Shown here piece after piece: positions 42,651-47,197 of a stretch of 64,000 bases of DNA. The stretch lies in the NCBI GenBank assembly GCA_047967505.1, contig CM106539.1; one strand, written 5' to 3'. The stretch comes from Dipteris shenzhenensis (lineage: Eukaryota > Polypodiophyta > Polypodiopsida > Gleicheniales). The position numbers and the translations under genes were made by a program. Under the pieces are notes generated by a model. That model made no database searches and was not told the DNA's origin. It was given only the letters and a program-made list of their open reading frames with translations. Positions within the stretch are counted from its first letter, which is position 1. Every line of letters begins with the position of its first letter.

Positions 42651-43420
42651 AGCTCAGGCTACCCATGGCCGACTCATGATATTGCAGGAACAACTCCTAA
42701 CATACGTAGTCTATTCAACTTTTTATAACTCCGCTTGACATCTTTATTTTGATGTGTTAATGGTGTCTTTTTGTTTGTTTTCCTCTTTGAGAACTGACAT
42801 CAGAGCATTCGGGTTGATGAGAGGCACAGCCCTGCTTACATTGTAAAGGTACATCTAGGGCAGCCTTGCTAGATGAACACTCCGATTTCCGAATTGGCAT
42901 TTTTTTTTAATTAGCTAATTTTCTGTTTTAAAAATGCTAAGCGGTTTGTATTATAGGGTAATCTGTCCTTGGCAATGAATAAACCAGAAGTGGCTCTAGC
43001 AGCATTTCGAAAAGCTCAAGCACTAAGACCAGACTTGCGTTCATATCAAGGTCAATACTGTTAGCACCTGTTGCATTATGCCGTCCTGATGTGGGGTGTA
43101 GGATGTTATGATATCTGCCATCTTTTGACTAAGCGTTCTAGAGATTTTCTTGAAATCACACCAGGGTTGACTTTTATATAAAAGCACTAGATGCATTCGT
43201 ACATTCTTCGCAAAGGAATTACCAGTTGAATCATGAGAGGATAATAAGTTTTGATGAAGCATTTTTGGGTTTAGGTCTTGTACAAGCTTTGCTGAAGATT
43301 CCAAAGCATAAAGAGGCACTTTATGCCGCTCGGGATGCAATGAAAACAATGTCTCATTCAGCAAAAGCATTGACTCTAGTTGGTGATGTGTATGCCCATA
43401 TTGCTGATGGAAGGGAAAAG
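6957..43420 (+). CDS. APC7: Anaphase-promoting complex subunit 7 (APC7), internal part, nine exons joined
   Basis: Join of 6957-7032, 15442-15501, 26360-26405, 41774-41847, 42205-42255, 42383-42586, 42804-42848, 42957-43050 and 43275-43420. Every internal junction is AG/GT-bounded and phases agree at all eight joins, giving 265 uninterrupted codons. The product reads as consecutive TPR-type helix pairs. Diagnostic stretches are [74 protein letters not shown] and [12 protein letters not shown], which fit plant APC7 in order. APC7 is a TPR scaffold of the APC/C, the nuclear ubiquitin ligase that drives mitotic exit by marking cyclins and securin. N-terminal exons lie before the window and the last TPRs and acidic tail after it. 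Introns 1-3 here are giant and transposon-filled; the remaining five are short. The intact frame and canonical splice sites suggest a working gene. A paralogue or recent pseudogene cannot be excluded without transcripts. Confidence 0.93.
7033..7918 (+). other. Intron sequence without recognised gene, with a 24-bp direct repeat
   Basis: This is the start of the 8.4-kb APC7 intron. The only structure seen is a 24-bp exact direct repeat, starting CATTGACCAATCAGC, at 7687-7710 and 7769-7792, each preceded by a diverged GAAGA-ACGTGC/TGTGTA stretch. That suggests an old tandem duplication of about 82 bp. No coding sequence is supported. Confidence 0.7.
7919..9449. mobile_element. LINE-A copy, scrambled: C-terminus (-), RT (+), RT N-terminus and endonuclease (-)
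   Basis: Four LINE-A blocks stand in mixed orientation. 8240-7919 (-) carries the C-terminal [13 protein letters not shown] region. 8241-8660 (+) carries [11 protein letters not shown] (RT motif A), [13 protein letters not shown] and LLYADEV, which replaces the catalytic YADD with YADE. 8916-8674 (-) carries the RT N-terminus ([15 protein letters not shown]). 9449-8964 (-) carries the endonuclease with [13 protein letters not shown]. The inverted + block suggests twin priming or later inversion. It is non-functional. Confidence 0.72.
9653..9760. repeat. 54-bp tandem duplication (18-residue repeat on the minus strand)
   Basis: Two copies of a 54-bp unit beginning GGTGCCATTTGAGTTCC stand head to tail with few differences. 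On the minus strand the unit is in frame in the 9828-9613 reading frame, giving an 18-residue repeat [16 protein letters not shown] twice. It lies between the LINE-A endonuclease and ORF1 blocks. Confidence 0.85.
9880..10217 (-). pseudogene. LINE-A ORF1, RRM-like part
   Basis: The minus strand reads a structured domain with [20 protein letters not shown] and [14 protein letters not shown]. The pattern (alpha, G-x-W, hydrophobic I-I-C-F strand, D-x-H-A-R, L-R-x-K-S) looks like the RRM of L1-type ORF1 proteins (an RNA chaperone packaging LINE RNA). The coding continues beyond a copia-type insertion, at 12381-12775. Confidence 0.55.
10218..10511 (+). repeat. 5' LTR of CopA (294 bp) with TATA-like and G-box motifs
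   Basis: It begins TGTTGGAGATATC and ends ..TTTCTAACA. CCATATAAGGC near 10379 is a plausible TATA box; GCCACGTGTC near 10317 is a G-box-like motif. A tandem ATGAATGAATG tract and a CT-rich end precede the primer site. Confidence 0.8.
10512..10523 (+). other. Primer-binding site of CopA (initiator tRNA-Met type)
   Basis: TGGTATCAGAGC immediately follows the left LTR. It is the common plant LTR-element primer site complementary to the 3' end of initiator tRNA-Met, and fixes the left LTR as the 5' one. Confidence 0.85.
12103..12380 (+). repeat. 3' LTR of CopA, 3' end truncated
   Basis: It starts TGTTGGAGATATCATAGCC as the 5' LTR does, keeps the TATATAAGGC box and GAATGAATG tract, and stops at CTCACTCACACC, where the 5' LTR goes on for about 13 bases. 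Differences from the left copy are scattered substitutions and small indels. Confidence 0.8.
12381..12940 (-). pseudogene. LINE-A ORF1 coiled-coil part preceded by a foreign LINE ORF2 C-terminal piece
   Basis: Minus strand 12940-12780 reads [19 protein letters not shown], the W-x-x-V-x-x-x-K-x-x-G-G-L region downstream of RT in plant LINEs. From about 12775 it becomes a proline-rich stretch, then [13 protein letters not shown] and a coiled-coil-like segment ([48 protein letters not shown]). That segment rejoins the RRM-like part beyond CopA. The join of the two LINE pieces is a fusion of unknown origin. Confidence 0.5.
13165..13689 (+). pseudogene. Ty1/copia gag with CCHC knuckle
   Basis: The reading frame gives [39 protein letters not shown], an A-x-L-I-E-K helix and the knuckle [14 protein letters not shown] (C-X2-C-X4-H-X4-C). 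A TAA at 13540-13542 interrupts it, after which the same frame continues acidic ([19 protein letters not shown]) to TAG at 13687. The pattern is a UBN2-type copia gag. An earlier start is not visible, so the N-terminus is probably lost. Read-through of the TAA would restore a continuous gag, but simple decay is likelier. Confidence 0.75.
14027..14320 (+). repeat. 3' LTR of CopB (294 bp)
   Basis: It starts TGTATGAGAAATCATAGCC after a G-rich tract and ends ..CATGTTTCCTTCA. It is the same length as the CopA 5' LTR, with shared AATCATAGCCAAAGAGTGTG, GCCACGTG, ATCCCATATGCA and GAATGAATGAAAG blocks. A (GT)n tract at about 14145-14164 is an internal expansion. Confidence 0.75.
14321..15441. other. 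Intron sequence, no gene; possible LINE trace on minus strand
   Basis: I see no supported gene. The minus strand around 14990-14870 reads [19 protein letters not shown] and [11 protein letters not shown], which faintly resembles the N-terminus of a LINE endonuclease (W-N-x-x-G, then I-L-x-L-x-E). It is too short to assign. A (GA)8 tract lies at 15362-15377, shortly before the splice site of APC7 exon b. Confidence 0.4.
15442..15501 (+). CDS. APC7: APC7 exon b, 60-bp exon isolated between giant introns
   Basis: Acceptor ..tcttttttacag has a strong pyrimidine tract; the donor is CAA|GTAATG. The exon is phase 0 at both ends and has 20 codons: a variable Ser/Lys-rich linker ending in DQVRWLQ. 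The RWLQ end is what plant APC7 has just before the Y/F-V/A-E-A helix, and that helix is supplied by the next exon. The exon is 8.4 kb from its upstream and 10.9 kb from its downstream neighbour. Confidence 0.85.
15502..17779 (+). other. Intron sequence without recognised gene
   Basis: About 2.3 kb of AT-richer sequence without coding potential, LTRs or tandem repeats that I can support. The short frames at 16951-17169 and 17412-17594 match nothing I recognise. Confidence 0.6.
17780..18835 (+). mobile_element. LINE-B fragment, C-terminal ORF2 region, decayed
   Basis: It parallels the LINE-B copies at 20205-21229 (-) and 39662-40544 (+). Readable blocks are [40 protein letters not shown] and [20 protein letters not shown], then the region equivalent to [11 protein letters not shown]. 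Stops and frameshifts are frequent. No poly(A) is seen; the fragment runs into the copia LTR region near 18840. Confidence 0.7.
18856..18937. repeat. 47-bp-period tandem repeat in the copia LTR remnant
   Basis: A 35-bp identical core beginning TTCTATAAAGAAGTCC occurs at 18856-18890 and 18903-18937. It lies in the presumed 3' LTR of the minus-strand copia element. Confidence 0.85.
18973..20204 (-). pseudogene. Copia RT C-terminus and RNase H
   Basis: To the left of the nested LINE the copia frame resumes with the LYGLKQAP region (near 20060-20100). It continues through the degraded catalytic area to RNase [38 protein letters not shown] (first Asp motif), [30 protein letters not shown] and [13 protein letters not shown]. 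The RT YVDD box near 19930-19960 reads close to YVDDLI. Stops and shifts separate the pieces (19692-19465, 19520-19317, 19386-18973). Confidence 0.82.
20205..21229 (-). mobile_element. LINE-B, 5'-truncated, inserted in copia RT
   Basis: Target duplication TCAAGAGATATAACTT (20189-20204) / TCAAGAGATACAACTT (21230-21245), 16 bp with one difference, flanks the copy. Sense is minus. It carries the ORF2 C-terminus: [52 protein letters not shown] (zf-RVT type Cys/His cluster), and [18 protein letters not shown] stop at 20672-20674 splits it. The 3' end is TCTCTTTTTGCCC followed by the A tail. Confidence 0.9.
21246..22907 (-). pseudogene. Copia integrase and N-terminal reverse transcriptase
   Basis: The 22907-22434 frame carries the GAG-pre-integrase zinc region ([32 protein letters not shown]) and the integrase core with HSDIWGP and [11 protein letters not shown]. 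The next frame (22494-21733) starts at [14 protein letters not shown] and has [11 protein letters not shown] and [10 protein letters not shown] begins with [18 protein letters not shown] and [20 protein letters not shown] and stops at the LINE insertion (target duplication 21230-21245). The E-containing integrase motif reads [17 protein letters not shown], so the usual catalytic Glu is replaced by Asp or lost. Frame breaks near 22450 and 21735-21805. Confidence 0.85.
23124..24278 (-). pseudogene. Copia gag with CCHC knuckle and protease start
   Basis: 24278-23748 reads [20 protein letters not shown], a typical copia gag start, with a UBN2-like body. After a stop the gag continues at 23741-23124: [17 protein letters not shown], an RG-rich stretch, knuckle [14 protein letters not shown], and [17 protein letters not shown] is the aspartic protease catalytic triplet and is intact. 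Gag forms the particle; the protease cuts the polyprotein. Confidence 0.85.
24291..25240. other. No recognised gene; probable copia leader
   Basis: This lies on the 5' side of the copia gag, where leader, primer site and 5' LTR are expected. I could find neither a TGGTATCAGA-type primer site nor a copy of the LTR remnant at 18840-18977. The short frames here look accidental. Confidence 0.5.
25241..25995 (+). mobile_element. Chimeric retroposon: LINE-A ORF2 C-terminus joined to LINE-B 3' end
   Basis: 25260-25790 matches the LINE-A C-terminal region seen at 880-1400 ([36 protein letters not shown], and the downstream CAGGAGAC block). From about 25805 the sequence switches to the LINE-B 3' end seen at 40335-40548 (GAGGGGCTCCC..CTTCTTCTCTGAGTC, GGGTTGAGATG, ATTCATACTTAATG). 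It ends in a T run, a G run and TAAAAAAAG. Both parts have the same orientation. Confidence 0.7.
26360..26405 (+). CDS. APC7: APC7 exon c, 46-bp micro-exon ([16 protein letters not shown])
   Basis: Acceptor ..ttaatgcag and donor AAAG|GTATTC. Fifteen codons plus one base encode [15 protein letters not shown] and the first base of a Gly codon, matching the helix that follows RWLQ in plant APC7. The next exon, 15.4 kb away, starts with GT and completes the Gly codon. The acceptor tract is only moderately pyrimidine-rich. Confidence 0.88.
26692..26890. repeat. Imperfect tandem repeat, about 83-bp unit, 2.4 copies
   Basis: Unit 1 (26692-26774) and unit 3 (26809-26890) share GGGTTGCTA-TA-TGACATG, ATGCAA-AAGTTAT and ACAAGATACTTTT blocks; between them (26775-26808) is a partial unit. 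This is unique intronic sequence as far as I can tell. Confidence 0.8.
27040..28575 (+). mobile_element. LINE-A copy, heavily decayed, cut off by a gypsy LTR
   Basis: Recognisable pieces: [15 protein letters not shown]-like then GFRKA (RT motif A region, near 28030-28110), [20 protein letters not shown], and [10 protein letters not shown], where the catalytic YADD has become YAYD. The end reads ..GGACATTGTTGCATCCTATACATATTAGGGGTTCTC, i.e. the SYTY-GVIF segment, and stops exactly where the LTR starts. Upstream parts before 27800 are very degraded. Confidence 0.65.
28576..28899 (-). repeat. Candidate 3' LTR of the chromodomain gypsy
   Basis: It starts (minus strand) TGGCTGTAATGAAGG after polypurine tract GGGAAGGGA (28900-28908). 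It ends at 28576 (..GGGCCCTAGCA), exactly where LINE-A homology stops. It contains a purine-rich (plus strand) stretch at 28600-28750 and a TATATAGT-like box near 28833. The partner LTR is missing, so the left boundary rests on the LINE-A junction. Confidence 0.6.
29003..29425 (-). pseudogene. Gypsy integrase C-terminus with chromodomain
   Basis: 140 residues. The start is the GPY/F-like integrase tail ([52 protein letters not shown]). The end is a chromodomain ([35 protein letters not shown]) with the aromatic Y/W and W residues of the histone-tail-binding cage in place. Such domains steer integration to marked chromatin. This frame is intact to its stop. Confidence 0.85.
29453..30645 (-). 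pseudogene. Gypsy RNase H C-terminus, integrase zinc finger and core
   Basis: 30645-29941 reads the RNase H end ([29 protein letters not shown]), the integrase HHCC region ([30 protein letters not shown]) and the core start MDFITGLP. 29940-29453 continues with SDRDAKF and [18 protein letters not shown], so the D, D and E positions are still present, separated by a frame break near 29940 and stops. Confidence 0.82.
30646..31635 (-). pseudogene. Gypsy reverse transcriptase, damaged
   Basis: 31635-31233 reads [40 protein letters not shown] and [20 protein letters not shown], then [16 protein letters not shown] (the first catalytic Asp in KIDL). After a frame break near 31290 the palm and thumb regions (plus 31230-30650) are recognisable but full of shifts; the YVDD region was not read cleanly. 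Confidence 0.75.
31640..31960 (-). pseudogene. Gypsy gag, middle part, fused to RT by deletion
   Basis: The minus strand reads [20 protein letters not shown], then [16 protein letters not shown] and [20 protein letters not shown], the usual retrotransposon-gag helix order (L-x-G-x-A-x-x-W-Y). It runs directly into the RT N-terminal DLEPG without knuckle or protease, so roughly 300 codons are missing. A stop follows KENIN. Confidence 0.7.
31987..32807 (+). promoter_or_regulatory. LINE-C 5' region: about 750 bp of C-rich, G-poor sequence
   Basis: From 32020 to 32755 the plus strand is almost entirely C, T and interspersed A/G with many runs of three to seven C. All three plus frames and several minus frames stay open through lack of A/T-rich stops, giving spurious proline-rich or glycine/arginine-rich proteins (e.g. 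32066-32920). The position fits a LINE internal promoter and 5' UTR. The minus strand has dense G runs able to form G-quadruplexes. Confidence 0.6.
32808..34838 (+). pseudogene. LINE-C ORF1 protein (DUF4283-like domain plus CCHC knuckle)
   Basis: The start ATG at 32808 has G at -3 and +4. The first frame gives [40 protein letters not shown] and [20 protein letters not shown], then [14 protein letters not shown] (C-X2-C-X4-H-X4-C) near 33449-33490. The reading then shifts into a second frame in a CT-rich run (about 33500-33545): [11 protein letters not shown], a proline-rich linker with a TAG at 33872, then a second folded part ([35 protein letters not shown]). It returns to the first frame near the C7 run at 34541-34547, ending with [20 protein letters not shown] and basic PSHKRQR. 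The stop overlaps the ORF2 start. ORF1 proteins bind LINE RNA. The shifts lie in homopolymer-rich DNA, so sequencing error is possible. Confidence 0.75.
34835..39160 (+). pseudogene. LINE-C ORF2: endonuclease, reverse transcriptase, zinc-binding C-terminus
   Basis: One frame of 1,441 codons interrupted only by four stops: TAG 35363, TAG 36584, TGA 36755, TAG 37976. Endonuclease: [115 protein letters not shown] (motif A), [32 protein letters not shown] (YADD intact). C-terminus: [32 protein letters not shown] (zf-RVT) and [20 protein letters not shown]2 nicks target DNA and reverse-transcribes LINE RNA onto it. The start ATG at 34835 overlaps the ORF1 stop (ATGA). Confidence 0.92.
39369..39647 (-). 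pseudogene. Gypsy gag N-terminal, proline-rich part
   Basis: Minus-strand frame 39503 onward gives [32 protein letters not shown] and ends at the LINE target site; upstream frame-compatible sequence continues to about 39640 with one stop. It is the segment displaced from the rest of gag by the 7.4-kb LINE. Confidence 0.55.
39662..40544 (+). mobile_element. LINE-B, 5'-truncated with internal deletion, flanked by 15-bp duplication
   Basis: AAAAGCCATCATGCA (39648-39662) and AAAAGCCATCGTGCA (40545-40559) flank it, one base different. Content: ORF2 C-terminal region ([53 protein letters not shown]) to 40168, then a deletion joining to [17 protein letters not shown] (40161-40442). It has a short 3' UTR and an A tail at 40535-40548. 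The deleted segment corresponds to the zf-RVT region present at 20675-21217. Confidence 0.88.
40590..40745 (-). repeat. Short retroposon-like repeat with (GA)n edge, copy 1
   Basis: A (GA)13 tract at about 40601-40627 is followed by TGTATTAACGTCTGCGGAAGG, CCTCACGGGC-TATGG and an AAAGTACACC stretch. The same order occurs at 48093-48250. Read on the minus strand, both copies end in a (TC)n tail, as expected for a retroposon 3' end. No polymerase III A/B boxes could be recognised. Confidence 0.5.
40746..41773 (+). other. Intron sequence, no gene recognised
   Basis: The last kilobase before APC7 exon d is AT-rich unique-looking sequence. Frames at 41035-41304 and 41361-41796 have no recognisable motif. 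Confidence 0.6.
41774..41847 (+). CDS. APC7: APC7 exon d ([24 protein letters not shown])
   Basis: Acceptor ..ttggaggcag and donor AAG|GTATGA. The leading GT completes the split Gly codon of exon c, then 24 codons follow. [11 protein letters not shown] is a strongly conserved APC7 stretch. The acceptor lacks a pyrimidine tract (ttctttggaggcag), so it may depend on exonic signals. It opens the compact exon cluster. Confidence 0.92.
42205..42255 (+). CDS. APC7: APC7 exon e ([17 protein letters not shown])
   Basis: Acceptor ..gtgctcacag, donor AAG|GTTAGT, 17 codons, phase 0 at both ends. It encodes a TPR helix. The intron before it is 357 bp and the one after it 127 bp. Confidence 0.93.
42383..42586 (+). 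CDS. APC7: APC7 exon f, the largest coding exon in the window
   Basis: Acceptor ..gtattgacag. It has 68 codons, phase 0 at both ends, containing [19 protein letters not shown] and [20 protein letters not shown], i.e. two TPR helix pairs. The donor is AAG|GTTCTC and the intron continues directly as a CT microsatellite, so the 5' splice site matches the consensus poorly beyond GT. Confidence 0.95.
42588..42650 (+). repeat. (CT)n microsatellite touching the donor site of APC7 exon f
   Basis: From the second intron base onward the sequence is about 62 bp of CT repeat with a single interruption near the end. The intron is 217 bp, so the repeat makes up more than a quarter of it. Confidence 0.95.
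42804..42848 (+). CDS. APC7: APC7 exon g ([15 protein letters not shown])
   Basis: Acceptor ..gaactgacatcag, donor AAG|GTACAT, 15 codons, phase 0 at both ends. It continues the TPR interrupted at the end of exon f. Confidence 0.93.
42957..43050 (+). CDS. APC7: APC7 exon h ([20 protein letters not shown]...)
   Basis: Acceptor ..gtattatag, donor CAAG|GTCAAT. Thirty-one codons plus one base encode a full TPR helix pair ending [10 protein letters not shown]; the last base starts a Gly codon completed by the next exon. Confidence 0.93.
43275..43420 (+). CDS. APC7: APC7 exon i ([20 protein letters not shown]...)
   Basis: Acceptor ..gggtttag, donor AAG|GTACGT. GT completes the Gly codon, then 48 codons through [19 protein letters not shown], a TPR. 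I found no later APC7 exon between 43421 and 64000, so the following intron is probably over 20 kb or the next exon is too short to recognise. Confidence 0.93.
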
Positions 43421-43730
43421 GTACGTCTGCTTGTTGACTTGCACAATACTTTTGAATTTGAATTTTGGCTGCACTTTATGGTCAGTAACAGTGTACTTGT
43501 TGCCTTCTTACCTTATCCCTTGTGAGAGCTTGCTATGGTAATGGTTGGACCTGGTAAATTTCGCATAGCTATTATTGTTTTAATTTGCGTAAAAGTTTGA
43601 ACATTAAGGGGAGCCATGCTGCACAAGTTCAGGGAGATGCAGGTAAAGGGTGAAAGTCAGACTTGCACACAAACTATACGGCTGCCACTTCAGCATGAAT
43701 TTCAACAACTCCGTGGTTTTCGTTTTTCTC
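43421..43730 (+). other. Start of downstream APC7 intron, no feature
   Basis: This is ordinary AT-rich intron sequence after exon i, without coding potential or repeats that I can support. Confidence 0.6.
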
Positions 43731-43734
43731 TTTG

Positions 43735-44792
43735 TTTGTTTTTTTTCATGAAAGAGACTTCTATTAAGTATGAAAAAAGGCCCGAGAGTAGAGTGTTCAA
43801 GTAAAAAGTACACCATGTGTAGCATTGGAAAAACCGCGTGAGGGTCAATCCCTACTCAACAAAAAAACCTGGTAAAGTTCTAGGGCTGAGGCTCTAACTG
43901 TCACCCTCCAAGAAGAGGGAGCAGCCTAGGGAATGGAGAGGCTTTCCCATGTTCTTCTGCAAAACTGCCTCTGTGAGATCCTCCTCTACAGAGAAGGCAT
44001 ATGGAATCTTGATACTCGCAGAGCCTTCTCTAAAATGAGGTGCAAAAATCATCCATACCACATGAAAGTGGTTTGGAGTGAAAGCCGCAGTGGCAATGCA
44101 TATTGACCCACCTCTGTTCAAAGCCCAATCATCAACATAAAATCTATCAATCCGTGCACGTATAGGCATCTGCGGTCTCCTGATCGACCACGAAAATAGG
44201 AGAGACTGAGGCTGAGTGTGAAAGGCATCATCAAACCAAGCATCTCTGCCATTGAAACACGAAACAAGAAGGCATCCCAAGCTGCTCTCTCCAAGGAGTG
44301 AATGCCTCCCTCTCTACCCCCTTTTTTATCTAAAGGCAACTCAGCCATGTTGAAGCCATCTCCAACAACCCAAGAATCTGCAATTGGGGCCCAAGAGAGC
44401 AGCTCGTTCCACATAAGGACACGGTCCCCTCTATTGTTGGGGGCCTAAAGGTTGAGAAAGTGAACTTTATGTCCCCCAATCATGAGAATAATCCATTGAG
44501 ATTTAGAAGTAACGATCACCCTATGTCCAATAACCAAGGGTAAAAAAGACTACAAAACTAAAATACATGTACCTCCCCTAGTGCCCAAGGTAGGTAACCA
44601 AAAGGTGTGACCTGAAAGAAGCTTTCCTGACTTGGCATAATCTCTGACATGCAATTTGTTCTCTTGAATGAAAAGAATATCAATGGGGCTCCTAGTAACA
44701 CATGGATGAAGCTGATAACGAATTAGCTGTCTACGATAGCGATGTGGCACACTGCCAAGGCCCTGTATGTTCCAACTGACAATCCTCATCGG
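43735..44792 (-). mobile_element. LINE-B, endonuclease part joined to the 3' end by internal deletion
   Basis: Minus strand from 44789: MRIVSWNIQGLGSVPHRYR, IDILFIQENKLHVRDYAKSG, HTFWLPTLGTRGGTCIL; then NELLSWAPIADSWVVGDGFN (usually GDFN; here G-D-G-F-N), the DRFYVDDWALNRGG region, and directly a 3' end with ACTTAATAGAAGTCTC, T run and A tail at about 43740. RT is missing. The ORF2 start is preserved, so the RNA was long and the deletion internal. Confidence 0.8.
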
Positions 44793-45379
44793 CGCAAGGA
44801 GGTCGGATGGAATACCTTACTTGACCTGGTAGCAAACCCCAGACTACTAATTGAATCCCACAATCAAAAGAAACTCCCACCCTTCATCGCATATCGATCT
44901 TTACCGAGTTTTGCAGTTGATTGTCTAAGGCTCAGCCAAGTTGGATTCAATGGGTTTGATTTTCATCTCCCTCATCATGGTTTCAGAACAAGGTAGTACT
45001 TCAAGACGGCCTAGTATGAGACGTCCTATTACACCTGATAAAGATCTCGATGAAAGAATTCATAAAGGGAAGAATCCAAAAGTTCCAATCCCTGAGAAAG
45101 ATACCTCGATTTCGGCACTTGTTCGAGGAGATGATGCCTCAACACGTTCCTCCTTCCCTCAGAGAAGGAATTGGTTGTAAATCTCCTTCAGTTTCTAAAG
45201 AATCTCCAAGGCATCATCGTGTCTTAGGAACAGTGGGTTCCCGAAGTTCTCCTTCAATTCAAAGATATTCACATTCAAAAAAACGAGGAAGGAGTCCAAA
45301 GCCTCATGAAAAACGAAGTAGAAAGCAATGACGGAGATCTTCCAGCTCCAGTCCATCTTCTTCCAGTAGAAAGACCAGA

Positions 45380-45736
45380 ACATGATTAAAGGACTTCGAC
45401 GAAGGAGGCAAGTGTGTCAAATTTACTACTTTTGTCCACATCTGATAGTTCGACATAGCTTTCCGGAGAGGACACTATCAAGAGAGATCAAAATTGAAGA
45501 TTGTAAGCCTCCATCTTACAAGCAATGCCAGAGCATGGTGGGAAAGTGGAAAAGTTTCAAGAATCAGTTTTTTGAGCAATTCTTGCCAAAGAATTTTTAT
45601 GATGGTGTTCATACAACTTGGGAGAGTGTATTCATGATAGCCACGGATATAGTCGAGACTTACAATAAGAGGCTCTTTTCAGCGTGTCTCCAAATTAATC
45701 CCTTCAAGGAAATTTCAAAAAAATCAAAGATGCGGA
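45380..45736 (+). pseudogene. Gypsy gag, capsid part
   Basis: The frame 45382-45741 includes FKNQFFEQFLPKNFYDGVHT, TWESVFMIATDIVETYNKRL and FSACLQINPFKEI. It aligns residue by residue with KKAFYKQFIPKQFRDHVLLG and ESYNQKFWDAYLQVSPFKNI of the complete element at 53411-52962. Multiple shifts lie upstream. Confidence 0.75.
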
Positions 45737-47197
45737 TGTAAACTACACTGTGCTTTTCTCACTTTAGACAATGGAGTCCTACAGCTTTATTTTATAGAAA
45801 CTGTTGCAAATTGCCCCCACACATAAAATGCTGTAATTTAGAGATTGCAAAGGAGGCTGAATTCATATTTACACAGCTAAACAATTGGTGACAACAAATT
45901 TGAGATTGCAATATGGTTGAGGGGCCAAGACGCCCCTCCCCCCCCTTATCCAGGCTCACTTTATTTCTTGAAATAGGAGATACAAGACCAAGGTGCAAGA
46001 ACCTTCCAAATTGAGAACTCAGTTATTGACTAGGACTCAGATAGATGATTTGGGGACAACTGTAGAGAGATATAGACAAAAGAGAGAGAAAGACTCCACG
46101 GTTGGGGCTGACAGAGAATCAACTTTTGGCCATCCCAATCCACAAGGAAGAAGCCTGCGACAATCATCACTTCCATTCCACATTAGTTGCAGGCACTAGT
46201 TATCTAGAAAGAGAAAGAAATATCAACTTGAAACTGTGCTACAAATAAGACAAACTTGAAATTACAGACTCCCCTCATGACTTGACTCCTTTGGAGATGG
46301 GGTCCTTGATGCATCTGCACCCCCTTGGGTGGGAAGAGTGAAAAATGGGGCTGGAGTAAGAAAAACTCAGAAAAATGCCCTGTAGGCTAGAGAGAGAAAG
46401 ATTGAAAGGGGTTATACTTTTAGAGAGAGTGTGTTATGGCTGCCCCCAAGCTGAGAGATGAAAAGGGGATGCTGCTTCAGTTCCAAAGGTGCAGAGAGAG
46501 GCTGTTTTCTGCATGGGATAAGGCTGCAAGTGGTTGGACCTGTCACCCAAATCAAACTCTAGCCAAGTGTTCAGCCAGCCCACCAAACTGCAGCCAAGTG
46601 TCAAGATACTCCCTGTGCCCCTGCCACTTGCCCCACTGGCTGCCACATGTGTGGGACAGCTGTTCTGGCTGCCAGCTCAGCTGCCACGTGTCATCCTACC
46701 ATGTGTCGCCCTCGAAAACCCTAAAACTAGTAAGTGGTCAGAATTCAATTCTGATTTCACCACTAGGTTCCTAACAGCTTGTACTATCCAATGACATACT
46801 CTAGGGTCACAATGGACCATAACTGAGCTCATTACTGTATCGTCTTATCTTGTATCTCCATGTCTCTTGGCATGCTTCCAAGCCCACACCCAAAGCTCAA
46901 GGAACATTCTCTTGAATGAGTCTTAGGTCGATATGCAATCTGTGCATTTGATTGGTCCAGTAATTGGGTACTCAGGTGGGGTGTGGTTTCCTGATGTCCC
47001 TCTTAAAGAGAGGTCATGACTAATGCCCATAACCCCAAGCCAGGGGGTCCACCCTCAAATCCTAGACCTAGTTCTTGTTAACCTAACTGACACAGTAGGA
47101 AAAACATTTCTTTTCATTCTTTTAAAAGCATGCTTATTGATATACAAAAAGAAGAATTACCAAGCAAGTGGATACATGTTGTTGAAGCAGAGTGACA
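45737..47197. mobile_element. Unclassified 1.46-kb insertion in gypsy gag, with ATGCGGA at both ends
   Basis: Gag is interrupted after ..AAAGATGCGGA and resumes at ATGCGGAAGTACTGG. The inserted DNA starts TGTAAACTACACTG and ends AGCAGAGTGACA, i.e. TG...CA edges as in an LTR, with a 7-bp repeated ATGCGGA (45730-45736 and 47198-47204). No coding frame and no internal LTR pair were recognised. It includes a CCACGTGTC-containing stretch near 46683. It could be a solo LTR or a small non-autonomous element. Confidence 0.5.

Noticed and set aside
45050-45400. RS-rich stretch resembling a splicing-factor RS domain
   Set aside because: The position and the following KDFDEGGK-KF segment match the basic N-terminal part of gypsy gag (compare 53456-53757 on the minus strand); stops interrupt it.
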